A DNA stretch of 51,650 bases from Saksenaea vasiformis B4078. Its lineage: Eukaryota > Mucoromycota > Mucoromycetes > Mucorales > Saksenaeaceae. Location: assembly GCA_000697055.1 (NCBI GenBank), contig JNDT01001747.1, positions 1 through 51,650 on the forward strand. The letters run 5' to 3'. The translations under genes were made by a program, and so were the position numbers. The notes under the pieces were generated by a model, which had not been told where the DNA came from, made no database searches, and saw nothing but the letters and a program-made list of their open reading frames with translations. Positions 46,914-51,650 of this stretch are shown here, one piece after another; position 1 is the first letter of the stretch; every line of letters begins with the position of its first letter.

Positions 46914-49278
46914 GGTAGAGAAACGCAACTTACAGAAATGGAAAAGCCTGAAAATAAAAGGAAAGGTAAACAAAGAGAGTCCAATCCGCAACCACTACAA
47001 ACTACCTTGGCACAGAAGATTTTACCTTGGGAAAAAGGAAGCGGGGTTACGGATTAAGTGACTTAGTTCGCACCGATGTACCACAGGTGAGAACAAAGAA
47101 GTATAGAAAAGGCGTAAAAGGGACTAAATTAGATGTACAGAACACTTTTTTATTGAATAACGGCAGTGTATATTTATATCCTTTTTCCTTGATCAGCTGT
47201 GGAAGTTATCGGAAATCTGAGTTATCGTCTCTGTCATCTCCTTCAACATGTTCGAACTTTCTGGTAAAGCCCAAGTCCAAGCCGAAAATTCTATTGGTCC
47301 GTACCAGGGATTTTGTCTGACTGACTGATCGCACGGCTGAATGCAATAAAGATAGTTCTCGTCGGTCAGTCGACAAGTTAAGAAATGCTGTTTTATTTCT
47401 CTCATTTTGCCTAACTACAAGAAACTGTGCGTGCGTGCGTGTATGCGTGCGTGTATGCGTGTGTGTATGCGTGTGTGTGTGCGAAAATAATTACTACCGG
47501 TAAGAAATGCTAGAAACATTCTGTTACAGAAATTTGCAGAATACACGTTTTCAATCCGAAAACAAATGCAGAATCAGTCTCGGGATTTCCGACTACCGAA
47601 TGTCTTTTCGAAGAGTGCCATCTATGATCTCGTGCAAATATAGCAGCCAACAACTCTTCAGCTGTTGACATTGTACTTCTTTAATGTGTCGAATTTGGTT
47701 AGCACAGAATCATTTTGCCCCACGTCGTAATTACCTCGGTTCCATGTTGTGAAACATGCCTGCGAAGGTGCCAGAATTTCCAGCCCAATGCTGACCAGTA
47801 GCAATCCTTCTCCATTTACCAGGTGGTCACGAAGCGCAATGTTTTCCTCCGCAGACTTCTCACGGAATCCAAATGGCTAGTAGGGTTTAGTTACTGGAAT
47901 TAACGTCGTTTCCTCCTAACGGAAGCTATATAGAAATGCTACTTTTATCAGACAAACCTAATAGATAACTTACATGCTATGCGTCATTTGGATCCTTAAC
48001 CCAGGAAAATGTGGTTACATAGAACACCTCCGTTTATAGTTTGCGTTATTATTGCTTAGCAATGTACGACCATACCGCTATTCTCCATCCACGAAAGTGA
48101 AATCCATAATATTTCCTTATAAAAAATGTTTAACATAAGTAGACTTGATATTGAGCGAGAGCAAGGTCCGCGGCAGATGATAGGCACATAATACTTCTTG
48201 AAGAGCTCGAATATTCCGCACTGGTGTCACAACCGTCCGGGAATTACGGCTTGAATCCCAGACATGGATTAACACCCCAGGTCTGAAACAACAGGAACGC
48301 TGATGGTACGGAATCGTTGACTATTGGCGCTTTACTGTTCATTGGATGGATTTATCCGCTAATCTTCATATATCATGCATCTGTGGAGAGCTGAGGTCGC
48401 GTCAATGAAGAACTGAGAATATAGGCATTAGTACATCTATTGGCGACCATCCCACATTCTGCCGCGTCGACTTAGCCCTTCTGGTGGACTCAAAATCTAT
48501 GTACACATCGACGGCTAGCAAATAGAGTAAAGTATAGATGTCAGTTTACTTATCCCAAAAGGCAGAAATTGACCCCACATCATGATCAGCAGGAGTGACG
48601 TAAGGGAAACTCTGATAGCTATGAGCCAGTAATGTTATATGCAAGAGGGGACTTGCAGTGATAAAACGTCTGGCAATGTATCGCACAACACGGATGATGC
48701 AGAGTGCGCGGCCATATTGCTTGCTGAGATGATAGTCTTTGAGCATCATCACGGCTAAAACGCTCGGGACGGAGATCGTGTAGACTAAACGGCGGGCAAA
48801 AAGACATGAATGGTCATGAATGTGAACTCCATCACAGGTACACACCGGATTTTTCGAAGAGAACTGGTGTCAAAGAAAAGAAAAAAAAGGACTTGTGCGT
48901 CCCGTTAAGAACGCTTCACACCTCGTTATCTAGATGCCGCAATTGGCACTGAAATAGTGAAGCGGAACTGTGAAACTATAGTACACTAGCATGATGCATT
49001 TTGAGTAGATACATAAAGGTCCGCTCCTCAAGGCATGAACATACGATGCGCAAGAAACATGTGCTCCCAAATGTTAAGCTTACTGGCGAATCAACGCCTA
49101 GTAGTTTAAAAAGTAACGAAAAATTCGTAGGATGAACCCGTTAAAAAGGGGCCGAATCATCTTTGCGGGTATTGAATAGCTGTTCCGGGCCGGATGATCT
49201 GCGCGCCCATTATTTTGCAACAATTTTTTTTCGCTGGTTTCTCGCAGTGATGACAGTGCAGAGAATTTCCACCTCATT
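46914..49278. other. Intergenic region with little content
   Basis: 2.4 kb between divergent genes (transporter on -, SS18-like on +). Apart from a microsatellite at 47428-47482 I see no repeat, RNA gene or coding exon. Short open frames around 48546-48845 on - have no family resemblance. Promoters of both flanking genes should lie at the ends. Confidence 0.4.
47428..47482 (+). repeat. GTGC/GTAT microsatellite
   Basis: A run of GTGC, GTAT and GTGT tetranucleotide units, about 55 bp. Confidence 0.85.
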
Positions 49279-51362
49279 ATGAATCAATTCACTGGCCCCA
49301 ACGCTCAAGGCAACGCTTACCTACAAGCCCCCTATATGGGTGGCGGACAGAACTTTATGGCCGGTCTTTCTCCAGACATGCAGTCCGTTATGAATGGATT
49401 CCCGCCGCAACCCCAGCAACAGCAACAGCAAGTAAGCTTTTTCTTTTTTTCTATTTTTCTATTCCTGTTTTTTTTCCCTTTTCTTCCTTCTTTCTTTACT
49501 TCCTCAGCTCTGCTGCTGACCAATGTACTCAAGATTTTTGCGCAGGCTAATTACACTGGTGCTTTGGCTGGCAGTCATGCTAACCTTGATTCCCCTGCCA
49601 TGACCATGGCAGCTATGCAACAACAGGCCGCACAACGACAGTCGACGCCAATGGTGATGCCAGGTCAGCAGCAGTCTGCTGCATATAGACCAGCCATGCT
49701 GGCTCAGCAGCAAGCTTGGCTTGCCAAACAGCAGCAGCAACAACAACAGCAACAACAACAGCAAGCAGCAGCAGCAGCAGCAGCAGCAGCAGACATCGCA
49801 ACAAATGATGACGCAGCGACTGGATGAGCAACAACGGAGACATATGTTGATGATGCAGCAACAACAATTGCAGAAATCACTCTCAGCAACACCTACAAAT
49901 CCTGCCTCGTTTCCTGCCAGTAGTTCTTCCAGCGTTGCTGACGCAAGTTCCGCGACTACAAACCTTGGAACAGAAGGCAAAATAGTATCCAGGCAGGTTG
50001 ATATTGAGTTGAACGCAAAACGAGTAGAAACAGTAAGTCATCCAGTTTTACGATAAAAAGTATCTGAGATTCGGTATTCTCGAAGATCCTGGCCATGAAC
50101 CAAGAGTTGATTCGTATGTGGATTGAACACCACAGCAAAATGCCGCAGGATCCCGACATGGAAATGTATGTGAAATGATGGGAAATGGGTATGAACGGTA
50201 CTCATAGTCGGATAGATACCAGAAACGCTTGCAGTCAAACTTGACGTATCTTGCGACCATGGCTGACATATCCATGATAAAACCGGGCGAGGTTAGCATG
50301 GACAGTATCATCAACAACAGCGGGCTGAATACCATCTTTTTCTAGGAATACAAAGCACCTGTCCCACCACAACTGGATCCACTGCCACCACCAAAAAACG
50401 AAATCGCTCAGCGAGTCCATGCATTACTTAACACCGCACAATCACTGTTTAACTACGAACATGATACCAATCCTAGTAATGGAAGCACAAGAGAGTTGAG
50501 CTCGTCTCCATTCATGCAACAACAAGCACAGTCATCGCATATCCCGCGAACAGCAACCCAATCACAACCTCAAACACCTCAACAGCAGCCGCAAAATCCA
50601 CAATCGCTACAACAGCTACCATCCACATCTCAGCAACAACCACAGGAGCAGCCACAACAGCAACCACAACAACAGCAGCAGCCGCAACAATCACAACAAC
50701 CACAGCAGCCGCAGCAACAGCAACAACCACAGTCGCAGCAATCACAACAATCACAACAGCAGCAACAACAGCTGCAACAAGTACTACGGCAACAGGCAAC
50801 GGCCATGCGTCAACATCAACAACAGCAATTCCTTAATAATGCGAAAATTTCAGGCAGTATGCCAGCAGCAGGGCGAAATGCAGCCATGACGATGGATCCT
50901 CAAACAATGCTACGACAGGCACAGCAAGCACAACAGATGATGCTTCGACAGCAACAGCAACAGCAGCAGTCCATGGGTCTCAATACAATGGCTATGACCA
51001 TGGCAGGTGGTGATGTTATGATGAACAATGGCTTTAATCCTGCGAACGCGCTGATGCAATCTGGATCACCAATGTCACAATCGGTAGATGCTTTATCACC
51101 AAACATGACTTCTGCACCGATGAATATGGCAGGCTCTGTAAACCCAAGCGACTTGGTGGCCAATGGCATGATTAACCCCGCAATGATGATGAATAGCCCG
51201 GCAAATATGAGCATGATGGCCAACATGAACATGTATGGGGGTGGCGATGATGCGAATAGTTATCAAAACGTAATGATGATGATGCAACGACTACAACAAC
51301 AACAACAACAGCAACAACAACAGCAAAAGGAATTTGAAGACGCATTTATCAGTCGATCTTAA
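49279..51362 (+). CDS. SS18/SSXT-like glutamine-rich coactivator
   Basis: SS18-type proteins are subunits of SWI/SNF (BAF) remodellers in animals; plant relatives are the GIF coactivators. Exons 49279-49431, 49546-50032, 50086-50165, 50216-50291 and 50346-51362 encode about 603 residues. The SSXT domain spans exons 3-4: ILAMNQELIRMWIEHHSK, then YQKRLQSNLTYLATMAD, matching the family pattern of an NQxLI helix and YQxxLxxNLxYLAxxAD. The rest is Gln/Pro/Met-rich with long CAA/CAG runs. Exon 2 needs a one-base frame change inside its CAG/CAA tract (about 49731-49790) to join the upstream frame to KIVSRQVDIELNAKRVE. As written the upstream frame stops at TGA 49825-49827. This may be an assembly or polymorphic repeat error. 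A different Q-rich regulator is possible, but the SSXT block is clear. Confidence 0.78.
49728..49792 (+). repeat. CAG/CAA coding microsatellite
   Basis: About 65 bp of CAG and CAA units in exon 2 of the SS18-like gene. The unit phase changes once by one base (at CAAGCAGCAG), which switches the encoded run from Gln to Ala in the upstream frame. Confidence 0.85.
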
Positions 51363-51650
51363 CGTATGTGGAGCGTAGTATTATGTCTGCGAGAGTGTTT
51401 TTGTTTCCTTGTACCTGTAAAAAGTTTATATACTTCCCCGAAGAAAACGTCATCGGATTTTTTTTTGTTTTGGACCTCAGAAAAGTACTTTTTGTTGATC
51501 TGCTTTAGTTCATCATAAGTCGCTATACAAAGGCCATAAAAATGGACAGAGTAGACTAAAAATGTATACATCTTAATTTTTTTTTTTTTGCATCTATCCA
51601 ATACCCAGCAGAGTTTCCCCTTTGCTTCTATCACAGCTTCCATTCTACAT

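Noticed and set aside
49504..49980. Leu/Cys/Ala-rich frames antisense to the SS18-like gene
   Set aside because: Reverse translation of the CAG/CAA tract.
50512..50799. Val/Ala-rich antisense frame
   Set aside because: Antisense of the Gln/Pro-rich exon 5.
51359..51643. 94-codon minus frame at the window edge
   Set aside because: Contains Lys runs from an A-rich tract and no family motif; it could be the 3' part of a gene beyond the window, but nothing supports it.

Overview
The window is eukaryotic nuclear DNA, most likely from an early-diverging (Mucoromycota-type) fungus. Genes carry many short GT-AG introns, mostly 40-65 nt with CTAAY/TTAAC-like branch sites. There are two fungal Zn2Cys6 regulators and a multi-pass membrane protein resembling ones I recall from Mucorales. 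There are also homologues of factors that Saccharomyces lacks (EPG5, Integrator subunit INTS5, an SSXT/SS18-type protein). The genus is inference. No tRNA, rRNA or CRISPR array was seen.

Layout: 1-2928 holds no convincing gene. 2929-10294 (-) is a large EPG5-like autophagy tether with an uncertain N-terminus. 11222-12109 (-) is an unknown acidic protein. 12.1-14.2 kb is a repeat and relic zone (MULE transposase fragment, dispersed repeats). 14291-15114 (-) is GAR1. 15.1-17.1 kb is a second nest of repeats: a truncated dispersed repeat, two small inverted-repeat elements and a LINE-like relic. ARS2/SRRT (17443-20226) and INTS5 (21038-24481) follow in tandem on +. Two near-identical Zn2Cys6 transcription-factor genes lie head to head as an inverted duplication (25288-27373 -, 29246-31325 +) around a small unknown gene. 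HAT1 (31795-33440, -), a secreted double-psi-barrel-like protein (35416-35910, +), FCF2 (37950-39177, +), a seven-exon membrane protein (39594-41206, -), an H+/myo-inositol-type MFS transporter (44857-46913, -) and an SS18-like glutamine-rich coactivator (49279-51362, +) complete the gene set.

Most genes are housekeeping nuclear functions: snoRNP pseudouridylation (GAR1), pre-rRNA processing (FCF2), cap-proximal RNA fate (ARS2 with Integrator), histone acetylation (HAT1) and chromatin remodelling (SS18-like). ARS2 beside INTS5 is suggestive because both act on nascent capped RNA, but adjacency alone proves nothing. Exon structures were built by hand and accepted where reading phase stays consistent and the spliced protein matches the family; GAR1, ARS2, INTS5, HAT1, FCF2, the transporter and the regulator pair all pass.

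The most unusual signal is a dispersed repeat family, six copies in the window. Its long inverted arms flank a 60-66 nt segment that looks like a complete intron (GTAAG donor, branch-like motif, pyrimidine-rich AG), often followed by AATAAA. Other points are a GC-AG intron that arose in one duplicated regulator, a frameshift inside a CAG/CAA tract, and a Cys-rich loop in the transporter recalling animal HMIT.
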